Source: Ophioceras dolichostomum
Lineage: Eukaryota > Ascomycota > Sordariomycetes > Magnaporthales > Ophioceraceae
Assembly (NCBI GenBank): GCA_003049485.1
Contig: PYST01000057.1
Location: forward strand, 62,001-126,000
Length of the DNA: 64,000 bases
Direction: 5' to 3'
The notes below the pieces were generated by a model. The model saw only the letters and a list, made by a program, of their open reading frames with translations. It had not been told where the DNA came from and made no database searches. The translations under genes and the position numbers were made by a program. Positions 37,603 to 52,600 of this stretch are shown here, one piece after another; within the stretch, counting starts at the first letter, position 1, and each line of letters begins with the position of its first letter.

Positions 37603-40600
37603 TAGTTGCTGCCGACGCTAATACGTCTGATATAAATAAAGCAAGGCAAACCACGGAAGGCAAGTCATAGGGGCATGGATCAGGCATGGACACGGGTGGG
37701 TAGGTATATATTTTCCTTCGTCCTTCCCTCCTTCACTTGAGAAGCAAAAGGACGGTCTCGTCCACGGTCATTGTGGCATTTGGACAGGGGCATGCTTGGA
37801 GCTTGGACATGTTTGTGTTGCGTGGGCATGACATGGTGGCCGTGGTAGTTTGGCGGTTTTGGTGGTGGCCGGGACGTGGCCCTGGGGACCAGGATTAGGA
37901 GCCGAGCTGGGCTAGCCTCGAGCTCGGAACAAGTCGTTGGCGCCACCGCACAGCAGTGCGCAGCAGCAAACGATGACTAGCGAGCCTCGCTCGCGTGCCA
38001 CAGCGTGCACGCACCGAGCGATAAGCCTCCTCGGAATGACATGCGGGAGGACCACGAAACCGCAAAACCACCAGTCCAAAGCCGCCACAAAACACACCTG
38101 CCAGGACAGGCCTCATAAGCCAGGCGTGATGGCGCTCACTAGAGGTAACCAGGGCGCTAAAACCTTGAAAATACGGCCGAGAAAACCAAGGGGCATCGTG
38201 TGAAGCCAACAAAAAACAAAGAACCAACCGAAAGGTAGCTCGAAACCACGGGGGCTATCGTGGTCAGGTTGCGCAAGGGGCAATAATACAGAGAGGTGAA
38301 TGGCTTTGTAGATCGAGCTAGGGTGAAGGGAGAAAGGAAAGAGATGCACAACGCAAGATACACGCCAGGCCAGGGGATATGTTTTGGAACAAACGTCAAG
38401 GTAACAAAGGAAAAGGTACGAAAAAAAGAAAAGCTCACTTGATAGAGGCAACGGACAGGCGAGGGTGAGGCAGGAGGTTGTAAGGTAGGCGAGACAGGCC
38501 AGACAGGCAGGCAAGCAAGCAGCAAGGTATGCAAGAGAGAAACTCCCAGGTAAAAGGTACGGCCGTCTGGAAGCACTGATGTGGGGATGGAATGACAGCA
38601 GCAAGCAACGGTGGTGGAGGGACAAGGTTATAATTATGTAGAGGGAAAGGGAAAGGCAGGGCGCAGATCAGATAGACGACCGCCGATAGGGGATGATAAT
38701 TTCGGGGCAGGTCTGATATAGCCAAGCTGGGTCCCTTGGTGTGCTGGTGCTGGAGTGAAGTGGATGGAAAAGTCAAATTCGGGCTTTTTTTAATGCCAGG
38801 CCCCCCGTTTGGTCTGTGATCCGGAAGCAGTTCTGGCACTAGACTAAGGACCGTCCAGTGTGCTCTGCTCACAGTTCAGGAGCACAGTGGGGGGAAGGAA
38901 GTGACTTCGAGTTCCAAGGACCAGCAAAACCCGGCTAGCACAGAAAAAGAAAAGGGAAAAAAAAAAAAAGAAAAAAAAGAAAAGCAGGAGCAGGGGGGGG
39001 GGATGAAAGAGACATGGAAACATGGGAAGGACAAGCAACCTTCAAACCTCCTCCGCGACGTGTGGATTGGGTGGAGGGTGATTTGATAGTGGAACCCACC
39101 CAAACGTGGGAGAAAGGAGAGAGGAAGGAACAGCAAGCAGAAAAGCAAGCGGAGCGGTGGCCAATGGCGGGGGGTGGGTGTGTGGCCAAAGAAGACGGGA
39201 GGACCAATCACCAGCTTCCGAGCTAGGATGGGCGGCCGCTTTTGGGAGGCAAAGGAAATGGCAAGGGGGGCGAGCTTGTGGGAAAGGAAAAAGAAGGGGA
39301 GAGATTTCTCCTCGCTGGCACTGGCCGGTGGACACGAGGGGACTGACTGGCAACGGGTGGCCTGCCAGGGTCAAGCAGCAAGCCAAGCAGCAGCACAAGC
39401 AAGCAGGCAAGCGTGGTGGTGGTGTGAGTGGGGCGCGTGGAGGGTGGTGGAGAGTGGGTGGAGGAGGGTAGGGGGGAGAGGAGAGATGTGTGAAGCGGTA
39501 TGTGCGAGGGGGGGTGCCCTGGCCCTGGTCCCCTCTCCGGGTCGGTCGCATCCCTGAGCCAGAAAGCGCAGAAGCGACAGGGTGGCTGGTAGCCTGGGTA
39601 CCGGCACATGGGCCCCGAAGTCCCCGGTACTCCGCGCCCTACGAATGAGCGCCTGTAACAGCTTGTACCCTGTTCCTGAACGGCCCTGCGCAGCAACCCG
39701 GTGCAGGAAGTTTTGGGGAGTTTTGGGAAGTTTCCAGCAGAACCAGCGTCCCAGCATCCCAGCACTCATCAATTTGGCGCGGTGGAGCCCTTGACAGTTA
39801 TCAAGATGAGACTGGAGCAAGTGTTTCCAGTCCATCTGAATCACTCACTGCAAAAGAGCAAGACCTGCCACTGGGACATCCGCTGGACTGATTGACTGAA
39901 CTGTGCTCGCTGCCTTGCTGCTGCTCCTCGCAAGATTTGCCATCTGCCATTTCGCTTTTGCCAGGCAGGGGCGCACACCGCCATGCTATGCCGTATTAGG
40001 CACGGGAGCGAAAGTCTGCTCTCTGTTTGCTGTCTTCAGCCGACTTGACCGATTGAGCTCTGAGAGATGTGTCTGCCTGGTACCTTTGTTCATCCGACCC
40101 CAAACCACTTCCTACCGCGATCCCGATCGAGTTCGCGCTGGGAAATCCAGATTCGAACCAAGATTTGGGTCGGTGGCAGGCAGGGTAAAGGAAGGAAGAG
40201 GCAAAAAGCATTACCAGCAAGCAACGGTCAAGAACCGACAGACCAGGCTAGGGAGGCGGGGGGGAGTGGATGGAATGGGATTTGACAGGATGAGAGTGGC
40301 GTCCTGTGTCCTCGTACGGGATACCACCAGTCCAGGGACAAGGAGGCTTTCGCTACCCGTTGCGCTGGCCGCTGAATGCCGCTGAATGCCGCTGATGAAA
40401 GCGTCAGAAGTCAGGGTTTCCCGCAACGGTTGGCGGACCGTTCTCGATTGGCGCCGTTCTCTCTCTGTCTTGCTAGTCCCAGGTCATTTCGCACTTGGAC
40501 CGCCACCCTTGTTTCGCACCGTTGGCCCGTCACCCTTCCATTATCCCAGCCAATTTGACTATGACGACCGTCTCCAGCCAGCCTGCCAGCCAGCCAGCCA

Positions 40601-43600
40601 CCCAACGTTCGTGACAGAAATGCTGCGATTTGCATTTAGGGAGGTGAACGGACTACTTAGACCGGGCTCCTCACAAGCGTGCGCCACCACCCTCCGAAAA
40701 CCCGTTGTGCGTTGTGTTTGCTTGCTGTGCATACGGTAGTGCGAAGTGCTGCTGCCATGGTGTGCTGGCTGGCTGTCCCGCATACTCGACTCTTTGCTTT
40801 TCGCTGGGCCGTGCGGAACGTAGCGTGTGCAGACGGACGAGCCTCGGCTAGTCATGGCCAGGTGGGGAATGAACAGAGAGAGTGTGTGTAGGGGATGCGT
40901 CAAAACAACCGCCGGGCTTCCAGGTTTGGAACAGAGCTGGTGCAGCTTCGTGCAGCCATCCGCAGCCCCCTGTCGCGGCTGGGCACCACCTGGCATCTGG
41001 TGAAACGGGGTTCCCCCTGCAACTCCAAGGGCCCCTATGCCCATCCCAGTCAAGCTTGCGACAGGCATGCGATCTTCTGGAAACAATCGAAAACTGCGAC
41101 ATGAAATATGAAAATAAAAGAATAGAAAGGAAGGTAATAAAAAAAAAGGCACACAGAGCAATGCGCAATGTGCACCAGAATTTATGTACCAGGATGCTTT
41201 GCTGCCCCAGCCCCCGAGTCGAGGGACTCCCCAGCTCGAGGCCGTCGGTGGATAAGGGCATCTGACCATTTCCTCCGAGGATCTCTGCTGGTCGAATTCG
41301 GTCGAATTTGAGATAGCCGAAAGTCGATTCAGCCCTTCTTTCGAGGTGCATTGCGTAACCGCCGCCGCGCTGTGCCTCAACTACCCGCGACGACTTGACT
41401 TGTCTTGACTGGTTCTTGACTTGCAACCAACGACTGAACTGGCGGGCTGTAGCAGGAAGCACCCTAGGAACACACACCAATAATGCCCAATGCCCAATGC
41501 CTCAATGCCCAATGAGCGCATCGGCGGGACTACCGTCGGGAGAATCGGCCGGGTGGGGTACGTAGAACAAGGAAGCAGGGAGAGACCAAGACGAGACGTA
41601 AAAAGAACAGAACACCCGGACTCGGGCTCGCACGATAGAGATAGGGTTTGAGAATGTGGAGGAGCATAGTGTTTTGGGGTTTTGGGTTTTTAGGGGAGTT
41701 GAGAAGGTGACGAGAGGTTGACCTACTGAGTCGTTACGCTCCTCCTTGAACTGGCCCGAGGCCTGGCGGTGCGGGGCCATTGCCAACCCCATAGAGACGA
41801 TTCGAGGTATCGAATACCTCGTCGTGCTGTTGTTGATGGCATTAGAGAAGATGGAACAGTTAGCATAGTCCAGGTGACCTCCTCAAGTATCGATTGTTGT
41901 GTCATATCATCCAACATTGCATCGGCACGGCTGAGTGCGTCTGGGTGTCTGTGTGTGTGTATGTGCGTGTGTATGTGCGTGTGTATGTGCGCTGCGTGCT
42001 GTACGCTATACGCCTGTAGCAGTATGACAACGACCATCCACCATGATCGTTGTGCCCCCCCGTCTGCCCGGCTTGTCCACCTCCTGCTTGTACATATGCT
42101 TGTATGCTTGTATGCCTGTCTTTCCTCCCGACATCCAGACGGCAACCATACCTAACCACATGCCTTCGTCCGCCCGTTCGTCCGCCAGTCTTTTTTTGTT
42201 GAACTCGGGGATGTTCAGACGGATCTGCGGAGAATGTGTGGTGTTGCCCAATCCTGTGGGAAAGAATCGACGGCAAGGGTCGTGCTGGCACAACCAGGTT
42301 TTTTTGGGGGGGAAGGCCGTGCACATGACAGTGGGCGACAGCAGGCGAGAAAGACTTACCCCTAAAAAAGAGACAAACGCAAAAAAGTTTATTCCCAGCT
42401 CCTTGCCGCGGTTCCCCTGCAAAATCGGCACAAGCGAGTCGTCGTTCGTGTTCGACGGTTCGGCAGAGAACCTCTTTTTTTCCTCGTGAAGTATCGGTCG
42501 GGGTATTAGTTGTAGAACTTGTACATAGGAGGTGTGGTAAATGGCTAGATGCCAGATGCTGTGCTTGTCGTGTTGTCGTCGATACGGTGGGCAGGCAGGC
42601 AGACTGACTGGACTGGACTTGACTTCTTGGTCTGAATTCTGAAACCGAGATGGCGCTCGTTGATTTCTTAAGCAAAACGTTAGTTAGAGAGCCACGCTGC
42701 AAGCTGCAAGATGCAAGCTGTGAGTGTTGAGTGTGTGCCCTGTGTGTCGGGGACCTGCACTGCACTGCGCTGCGCTGCTCTGTTGTTGCCTGCTGCGGCC
42801 TAGCCTCTGGTTTGATGATTTGTGGTGCTGCTTTTCTGCTGGTGCCTTCTGTGTGCTGCAACTGCTGCTGCGCTTCGCTGTGTTTCTTGTCTTGTTTCTA
42901 TCGCTCCTCAGTAGTACCCAGCCATCCAGCCAGCTGCTGAAAAGGCTCGATGCAACTCTCCAAGGGACGGAAAACAAAAAGGACTGGGCGACCAAACGAG
43001 CCACAGCCCCTGTGTTCTGTGTTGAGAGGAAAGGAGATCTGGTGCTGGGGGTTAAAAATAGAAGCCATGCTGCGAAATCGTGCTGGCAATCGGCGAGGAA
43101 ATGGGAGGATGGCGAGGAGAATTTCAAAAAATTCATGCAATTCCTCGAGTGGAACTAGGGTGGAACGTTGCCGAGATTGAAACAGGATCGCTTGCACACC
43201 TGCAACACCCTTGTTGGAAAACTCCCGAACGGGTGGCGCATCAGAACGGCGCACCCCTGAAATGCAATTTCAGGCCCAATACGTGGGTGTCTGCAATGCA
43301 AGGGGTCTAATGTGCAGCGCAGGGAGGCTGAAAGATAAAGAGAGAGGCATTGAAGGACAGCAAGGAAAGGAATGACAAACCTCTCTGAAGTATTGTGGTA
43401 TTATGGGCGGCTTGCTTGCCTTTCTTTCCCGATGGAATTAACTCGACGCGGGCCCAACGGTGGGTAACGGTGGTGGGCTTGACGGGCGGGAGGAGGACGG
43501 TTAATCGAAGCAAGTCCGGCTAGTTGAGTCGCCGATGCTGGTGGTAGGTTGTACTAGGGCTGTGTGCTGTGCTGCGTGTCTGTGTGGGCATCCATCCATC

Positions 43601-46600
43601 CATCCAGTCAGTCGGATACTCGGCCGCGTGTCTCGGACCTAGACCACCAGAAAGAAGAAGGGAGAGGGAGAGAGAATTCCAACAAAATATTGAATTCGTG
43701 GCGGGTCAGGGGTCTCACTCACCAGAAGCTTTTTCTCGGGACAACCCAGACACAGACTGTTGCGGACTGTGCCGATGCAGCGGTATGCAGCCTGGCAACT
43801 ATCTGCTTCCTCGAAGAAACTAGAATGCAGCTCTGTGTAGGTGTAGCGTGCCGTATGTACGGAATAGATCGTGCCCTGCTGTCTGTCGATAGCTGGTAGG
43901 TACCTATCTAGCCTGCCTTACATCCACCCATCCTCGCTGGTTAGCTTGGCCTCCATGGGATTTTCGAGCTGCCAATGATGATCCGAGAGCGTGCCTCCCA
44001 GGCAGGCAGTCGGCAGGAGGACATGTGCAGCTTGGCCGATGGTTGCTTGCGTCCGGACTTTGACATGGGGTATGGATGCACAGGCTTGTGCAGCGTTGGT
44101 GCATGGTGCAGCGGTCCAGCCAGTGCAGAGGGGAGGGGGGGAATGAAGCAAGGATGAATGCGGCACCAACAGTTTATGACGCAATGCTCAGCGCGTATCC
44201 TTGCACGCGTCTCGCTCGATCGTCCCTAGAGAGAGGCTTGAGCGACGGAATGCAGGAAAGTCAAAAAGAAAAGGAGTGAGGGAGGAGGGAATGTATTTGG
44301 AGGTAAGGAAGGGTGGTTGTAGTAGATGCTATGAGCTCGCTCGCGATCGATCAAAAGTTTAGAGTTAGCGACGGCTCTATGAACCAGCTAGGCGACGGAA
44401 GCCACCGCGCGGACAAGAGACCATCAACCGCGGCCACAGTAACTGGACTTTTGAATACAGCAAGCAGACTGGCAGGTAGTGGGAGCGCGGGTTGAAAGTT
44501 TGGTCGGAGCAGGGGTGACCATGGGACAAGCAGCGACCCATTCCACGGCGCAGGTGGGTGGCGGTGGGAATAAATAGCGGCTAAATACCCGCAGCTTAGG
44601 ATGTCAAGGTGGCCTGGGTGCTAGGTGCTAGGTGGTGCTGGGTGATTGCTTGGGTACGGGGTGGGTGACTGGCTGGGGCTGGCCGCCTGGGAGGAAGTCT
44701 CGAGGTATCGAGGTATCGATGGGGATTGATGAGAGCACAGAACGCCACCGGGGGATGTCGAGTATGACAACCGTAACTTGGTGCGTGGACACAGGACACA
44801 GAACACGGGACACACAAAAGGGAAGCGGGCTGTCTCTTACCTGGAAGAAGTTTCTGCTGGCGCAAAAACGATTGGGAAGAATCCGGGACGCAGCACAGAG
44901 GATCAGGTCTGACGAAGAGTTGTGGGTTAAAAACAAAAATGAAGAAAAATTCGACCTTGGGGAGATGTGTGGGGAAAATAGTTGAGGGGCCAAGAACAGG
45001 ACCGCCTAACGCTCCTGCTGCACCGATGAATCGATGAGGAAATCAGCACTGATTGGTCGAGCTCCTGGGGTGTGTGTGATTTGAGATAAACCACCAGAAC
45101 CGTTCCCCAAAGGTCCCAAAGGTCATTTACGACCCTCCAGACGAGAGTGGCAAGTATGGCGAGGCAAAGGAATCTTCAATGCTGAGAAGTCGACCAGGCA
45201 ACAAAATCGCCCCTTCACCTTGGTAGGAGGTGGATTGCTCACCTTGGATGCCTGCAAAGGCAAGGAACCACTTTTCCGGGTGGGAGAGAGTGTAGCGTCC
45301 CCCGCCGACACTTCGATTTTCGGAGCCGAAGTTCGTTCGCAAGCTCTAGTCCGTCTCCTAGGGATAATCGCAACCGACAGTTCTTTGTATAATCGAACTA
45401 GCCCGTCGCCACTAGAGCCGTCGAACAAGAAGTGTCAGTACGTCAAGCCGAGCGCACTGGTCTATCACCCAAATCTAGGCTAGGATGCAGCCATCATGTA
45501 CTGTGTACTGAGTGGTGCGGGTACAGGCCCATTCCAGTGCCCCTTCTGTGGCTTCAAATGGTGGCGCGGGCCAGTATCGGCGTTAGGTTGGCGGGGAATT
45601 CCACCCGAACGTCAAATATCCTTGACCTGACTGACACTCGCAGTAGCTGGCTGCCGCCAGGGCAAGGAGAGACATGCGGACGACGGAGACATGAAGCCTG
45701 CTCCAAAACAAGAAAGATTCCTACTAGCCTTGGGGTCTGCTTGGCATGTGCTCTGGCATGTGGCATTCACGTTGTTCGAAGGGAGCGCCCGAGACGGTGG
45801 GAGGGTGGGCAGTCTAGGAGTTTAGGGGTCGGTGATAGCTGGATGGAAATCAAAAGGAAGCTGTACTAGTACCTTTCAAACTACTTGGGTACCAATCAAG
45901 GCAACCAAGTCTCCTTTGAACAGATGCACGCGAGTCCTAGCTGATATGTCGAGATTGGTGGTGGCAACAGGGTCAGCTGCGTGACATGACGCAAGGGGCA
46001 AGTGGCAACCATGTGCGGCGTACCTTGCACGTTGCGGTGCAGGAGATACCTGGAATCCCCGGCAAGCTATTTGCTGAGAAGGCTCGCGGATGCAGCTTGT
46101 TCGACAAGGCCCGAAACGAAGTGTCTTGTGTCTTATCCAACCGTGTTCGGACCGTGACACAATACAACGAGACGGGGGAGACGGACCCAACCCTAAAAGC
46201 CCGGTGTTGGAAACGTGGGCGGCCGAGGAGGGAGAACCTGAATCGACGGCGCGTGCAAGCAGCTCTCCTCACACGCGTCCACGTGCTGGTACCTTTCGAG
46301 AGTGCCGAGGGGAGGCGAAACCGATGGACGAAAAAAAAACGACCGAGAGGGAGGGCGGGGGCCACCTTGGCTGGTTTCGACAGGATATTCTCTATTTTCT
46401 CAGTTTCTCAGTGGTTCGCAAAAAAGGCAACAAACACAGCTCTCAACGCAACGGAAACACAGAAAAAATCGAATCAGGGCATGGAAGATAGTGGAAGGTT
46501 GAACGGCCCCAAGCAGCACTTGCTAACATGCTGTTGTAATTGCTCGTTGAGTGTTGATTGCTGGTGATTTTAGACGATGTCCCTCCTAGCAGCCAGCCCA

Positions 46601-49600
46601 CCCATGCTGTGGGCCGATCGAAAAGAAAAGTCGGAATCGTCGTTCATTGGATACTCGTTTCCACCTGCCTTGAGAGGTCAAGTGTCGTTTTGGGAGGAGG
46701 AAGAAGAAACGCCGGGAAAGATTCCTGGTGTCAGGCCCCCTAGCAATTCTCGCAAGCTGGGCATTTCCACTGGCAGGGCAGATGAGAGCGAGCCAGGCCG
46801 GCGGGAAGACATGGCAGGGGTTCGTCTTTCGCCGCGAGCTGCAACCGGTACGCTTGCTCGACTGCACTCGCAGGGCCGCACCGTTGGGGGGTGAAGCGTG
46901 GAGGGAGGGGGGGAAGGACGTTTTGGTGGTACAGGGGTTCTTGCAGGACGTTGGATACAGGGGACAACTTACAGGGGTTTTTGACTGGGAGTCCAACAAG
47001 CTGGACGCCTGAGGCCTGGACCTGGTAGCCTCAAAGGCAAGGTTCAATGGCGGGAGGAATGAACAAGGGTGTGGCCAAATTTAAAAAAGAGGGATTTAGG
47101 AGGGGTTCGAGGCTTGGTGGCTGCTTTGGGCTGAAGCACAGACTGGGGCCTTCCACAGCTGCTGCAGGTGGATTTGCTGGAGACCTGGAGAGACTGGCTG
47201 GCTGCACCAGTGGATTGCAAATGCAACGATGTGGGATGCGGTGTCAGGCAGAAGAGAGACACGGCGGCCAGCACCAGGGAAGGAGTGGCAGGGGGGCAGG
47301 AATGCGTCTCTGGTGGCGATTGGAAACTGGCCGAGAAGAGAGACGAGAGCATGGGAGGAAGCAGCTCCATGGGGGCCGGTCGACGGGATAAATCGAAGCT
47401 TTTAAGGCTTCAGGGACTCGGGGAAGACGAGCGGGTGGCGTGTGTGGGAAGGTGTGGGAAGGGGGCAAAGACCCGGGAACGAATGGGCAGACCGCACACC
47501 CAGTCCACTGCCCACACACATCCCGACATGCCATCCGTTTGCAGGTTTGCAGGGTCCAAGGCTACGGATACGGAAAGAGGGTGGAGAGCAAGAGAATAAC
47601 AAGGGATCAAGGGGCACAGGATCATCAGCTCTCTCTCTCTCTCTCTCAAGTCTCTCAATGGCATATCGAGGACTCCAGACGATGACGGCCCAAGACGACA
47701 TCAAACGCCGTGATAGGACTCACAAGATCACAGGAACCCCTCAGGAAGACGGAACGGCATATGTGACGAGGAAAGAGAAACAAGAAACCGACAACCGATC
47801 CCGTTTCTCACGTTTCCCCCGTCCCTTACAGTACCAACCCGAGGATGGCCACGACTGGCACAGAAGCTAGCACAGACCTTGATGAACATGGCAGAGCCAA
47901 TGCAATGTCACTCACTTACTCCCGTCACTGATCCTGCTTCGCGTGGGGGAGAGAGGCGAAGAACTGTCCTCCCTTTCATCCGCGTCTGCCCAGTCATTCC
48001 CTAGAGCAAGAAAGGCCTGCAAGTGGTAGTGCAGAAGCGAGGGAGGAACGGTTGTACCAAGTCATCAACTCAAATGTTACCTATGGGAGACACGATGACC
48101 AAAAAAGTGATCAAACACATTCACACCCACCAGTTCGCAGCGGTGATCGGCCATGGACCATGGGAGGAGGATGGTAAGGGAAGGGGGAGGGGGGAACATC
48201 GAAACACCTCGAGTGAAAATCTTCCCTCCTCTCCTGCGTCCTGCAACCGCCGACGACTGTGATACACTATCATACATCATACATGAACGACGTACGTGCG
48301 CTGCCGATGCAACGCCGCGAGTGTGTGCGAGTGAGAGGCAAGAAAAAAGGGCAACGCCATCCATCTCTGTCAGTCGACTAGTCAGTCAGCGTCGCACGTA
48401 CGTTCGAACGGCTCGCTTTTGGGTTGGCCGATACACTTGCGTCCCGCCCATCAGTCTGCCAATCTGCGAGTTTGCCGGTCAGGTCTGTCAGGTCTATCAG
48501 TCTGAGCGGCGGCGGAGGCGGCGACAAACTGGCGGCGGCAACACCCGGGGCAATGAGCCTGATATCCGCGCCGTTCTGGATAGTTTCTGGATAAGTACGC
48601 CGAGCTAACACTTGGACACACTTAGACGCCGCAGAAAAGTTCTTGGTGCACGCTTAACAAGCGAGGAGTAGTTAAGTTCCCTGGGATGTGCATATATTAT
48701 GCCCGGGATAACAAAAGCTAATTATGACAGCTCCCCATCTGGTTCCAATCTGTCCTGTCACATCTGTCCGTCCCATGCATCCATGTGCTTTTCCAGAAGC
48801 CACCACAGACGCGAAGAGTGGAAAGAAAGCAGGTTGGGCGGCACGGCATCCCACACCATCAGATATGCAGGTTTATTAAACGAAAGAAAAGCCACAGGTC
48901 CCAGAACAGAACCAGAGACAAGACACGGAGCAGGTCTGGTCGAAGCTGGTCGGTCACTTTTCACACCGCCGCCGTCGTCGAAGGAGGAGGTTCCCATGTT
49001 TCTGCTTGAGACACTTCCCCGACGCAGATAAAAAAGACCGATGAAAGGTCTTTTCTCTTCGGCTGATCCTTCCTCCCACCCGCTCCCTCCTTTTTCCTCT
49101 GGGACTTCCGACTGGTTCATACTCTGCATACCTACACGGCAACCGTCGACCAGTCAGTCCTATCGTGCATAAGAAAAGCAACAACATAGTTGTGCGTGTT
49201 ATACAGGGCCGCCAGTAGTGGCTATCACCAAGCCATTCACATGATGACGAGCAACACAGCACACGCTTTGCACTATCACCAACGCGGGAAAGCAGAAGCA
49301 CCAAAAACTCCACCCGGATGCAACATCTCTCTGTCCGGTGATCGCGACTTCATGCTCCCAAGAGCTTCTCAGAAGAGAGTTTCGGCCAATGCTCTCAAAT
49401 CCTGGCGGCCTACGGCAACAGAGACCGGCAGAGGAAAGGACGGACAGAATTGAAGTCTCCTCCAAAAAAGGGCCGATCAGCGAGCAGCAGTGCACAACTA
49501 GCAGCCCTCCTTTTCTCTTCCCTCTTCCTGCCCGCGGCGTTGCCGAGATTGAGACATTTCACAATACGGAAAATACGCAATGCAGTTTTCTTTGCTTTTC

Positions 49601-52600
49601 TGCATTTGAATGGATCTCTTTTCACACCCGACTCATCAACCAATGTCAAATCTAGCGATGTTGATTACTGTACTGTTCCTCTCTCCTCCGGCTCTCTTTG
49701 CGCTGGGACCCTTAATGATACTATTAATAAATTTCTTCTCATCGCCCCATCAGCTGTTGTTTGTGATGAGCAAGTTCATCACGGATGGATATTCGTTTCG
49801 ATAATGCAAAAGAGAGCAAAAAAAGGACACCAGGCAGACAAGCAAAGCAAAGCAAAGCAAGCTGATCGTTTTTTGTTTCGGAGGACAAACGCGCCCCAAA
49901 GTCTTCTTGCCTCGGACAGAGAGGGAGAAGGAGAACTGGACCAGGGAGAGAGGCCAAAAGATCGTCGGAAACACAGCAGATGCCATCCATCCATCCCCTC
50001 ATGCTCGGCGCTCACGACTACTATTTCGAGCTTGTTCTGTTTGTCCTTGTCCTTGTCCTAGTCCTCCCCCCTTTTATATTAACTGATGATCGTCTGGTCG
50101 CGAGGAGCAAATCCCCGTGCTGCGTTTCGGCCATCCTCGCCGAACCGAGCCGACAAGAAAGATAGGGAGGTAGGCTGCGTTGCCTTCCCGTCTGTATCTC
50201 AATGCTTGTAATTTGCATACCCAAAGGTGAGGCTTGTTTGCTCCCGATCGTCTGTCTGCCTGTCTCCTGCCGGTAAGGATACGTGCGTTCGTGTGCGTGC
50301 CTGTGCGATAATCCCTGAGCCGGCATCGCAGGGGGGCTCAAAAGGAAAAAAAAAAAAAAAAAAAACGGAAGCGAAACCTGCAGTGCCATCATCGACAACA
50401 TCACCGTCCGCCCCCCTCCGCCCTAGCAAGGCAACTGTCCCAACTGCTTGGTTTAGATCAGGCTGGGTCAGGCTCAGGTGGGAATGGGGGCCTTTCTCCC
50501 CCTCCCCTGTCCTGCCTTCCTCGTCTGCCAGCCAGCCTGTCGTCCCGCCCGCCCACACACGCACGCACGGCGCCCCTCCTCCACCAACATGAACCTTGCT
50601 CCTCAGCTACGGTGGTCAGCCAGGCGGGCCTGCATCTGCACCCTGTCAGCAGCCAGCCAGAGCAGGCAGCTCGGAGATTTTGCCGACATGGCAAGGAAGC
50701 AGGGGGGCTTTCCTCCTCCATTGAGCACTACCCAACAGGTGGTTGTGACTTGCAACGGTACCCAGTCTTCCAGATCTCACCAAGACCACTTCCCTTTCCC
50801 AAGAATCTCACGAATTGTGCAATGGGGATGTGGATGTTGATCCTTACTCCCGAGTCCCTTGTGGCTTTCCCACGTTCTCGGTCGGTCGGTCAGGGGCTGC
50901 CAGCCTTCCAAATCCCCAAGCACAGAATAATCCATCCCCAGACGTTTCTTCCCGCACCACCTCACCTTGCCTAGTCCACCCGTCAAGCTTGTTGATGAGA
51001 TCCTTGACTAGTGGCTGGGAGGTGAGTGACCGCGGACAGTGGATAGACGGCGCAAGCGCCCCCGTGTGCTAGCCACGCGAGCTTTTCTTGCTTGCTTGCT
51101 TGCATGCGTCTTGCTTGCTGGCTTTCCACCTCCACTGCATCAGGCAGATTTGTATGGCAGCACGCACTGTGACTGAGACAAACAATCTTTGTCGGTTTTT
51201 GCGAGAGGAGGTTGATGATTGGGCTGGGAAGGAGGAAGTGATGGAGTCTTTTCGAGGGCGCAGTAACCAGATCCCGCCTAGCGTAACGCCATGGCACGTC
51301 GCATCTTGCCCCTTTTCACTTGTCGGTCAGGCGCCCAAAAAGCCAGCCATGCATGTACCCAAACGGCAAACTTACAGGAGGGGGGGATGAAAAAGAGGAG
51401 GAAAATAACGGCTTCTGTGAACCAGTCCGCTTCGAAGAAAAGATCTAAAACTAATACGATCTAGTAACACGCCCTCCCTCCATCCCACTCCGCACAAGTA
51501 CATACTACTATTCTCCTCTTCCCACTCGCATCTCTGCGAGTGATAGGGAAAGAACACACGACATTCGTAAACTGGTCCTTTCTCGATGGAAAAATAATGA
51601 CAATTAAAATAATACAAAAGGGGGAACGCTCACACCGGCATCGTCCCGGGGCTCCAGAAGTCAGTTAGTGCGCATGGTCAGGGATGAATCGGCAGGCGAG
51701 GGGAGAAGGGTGGTTCAACAGCTGTGCCACCCAGGGCGCGTCCCAAGGGAGGGGGTGGCTGTAACATGGGGAGAGAGGAAGAACAAGAATGTGGGGGGCA
51801 AACGTGGTGTCGAATCCTTCCTGTCTTCTTTCACAGGCCAAAAAAGCCACACCCCCTTTTTCATGCTTCTCGCCGGCCAGATCAGTAATGGCTGGAGTGA
51901 GGGGAAATAATGATCCTTCAGACACCAGCGGCAGGCCGACCGGTCGACCAGCAAAACTCTCTCTCTCTCTCCAGAGCAAGCAAGGTCTTGTTGAGAGGAT
52001 TGAAGAGAGAGGATTTCTGGTGATTTCCCCCACGAGACCCAAGGGATAGGCTAGCAAGACCCTCGCCTCCCATTGATGAGGGGGATCGAGGCAGGACAGT
52101 GATGCCTACGAAGACGAAGGAGATAAGGGCGCAAAAAAAATTATCCAGCAGCCACAAAAGCGGACGAGCATCAATGGTCACTCGACGATAGCCGTTCAGC
52201 CCAATTGGGGGGAATGAGCTGCGGCAAACCGGCAGATTGAATCCCGAGGCTGAGCTCCGCGAAATGAGTGGACGCCACCAAATGAAACCCAAGAGCTTTT
52301 GAGATGGAGGAAATTCAAGTCTGGTTCAAGCTATCACACCGCGCTACTGCTGGCGTGGCTGTTGATGCAAGTTGAGTTCGACCCGCCTTTCGCGGCAGCT
52401 ACCAAACCGGCGTCCAGATATCCCGCTGCCTTTATTCTTTCCCCCCCCCCTGACTCGCGTCCTTCCCACAAGGCAACCAGCGAAACTCAACGGCCTTTCC
52501 TAGTGCCCTCACTAGCCAATTTCAAGATTCCATATGCGTATAGGAGGAAGCGTTATTATGTTGGGCACAAACACCCCGTCGAAATCGGCCCATCTGAAGG

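Noticed and set aside
40559..42861. Minus-strand open frames of 273 and 319 codons
   Set aside because: Low-complexity, Cys/Ser/His-rich translations with no conserved motif or splice partners, in a microsatellite-rich interval.
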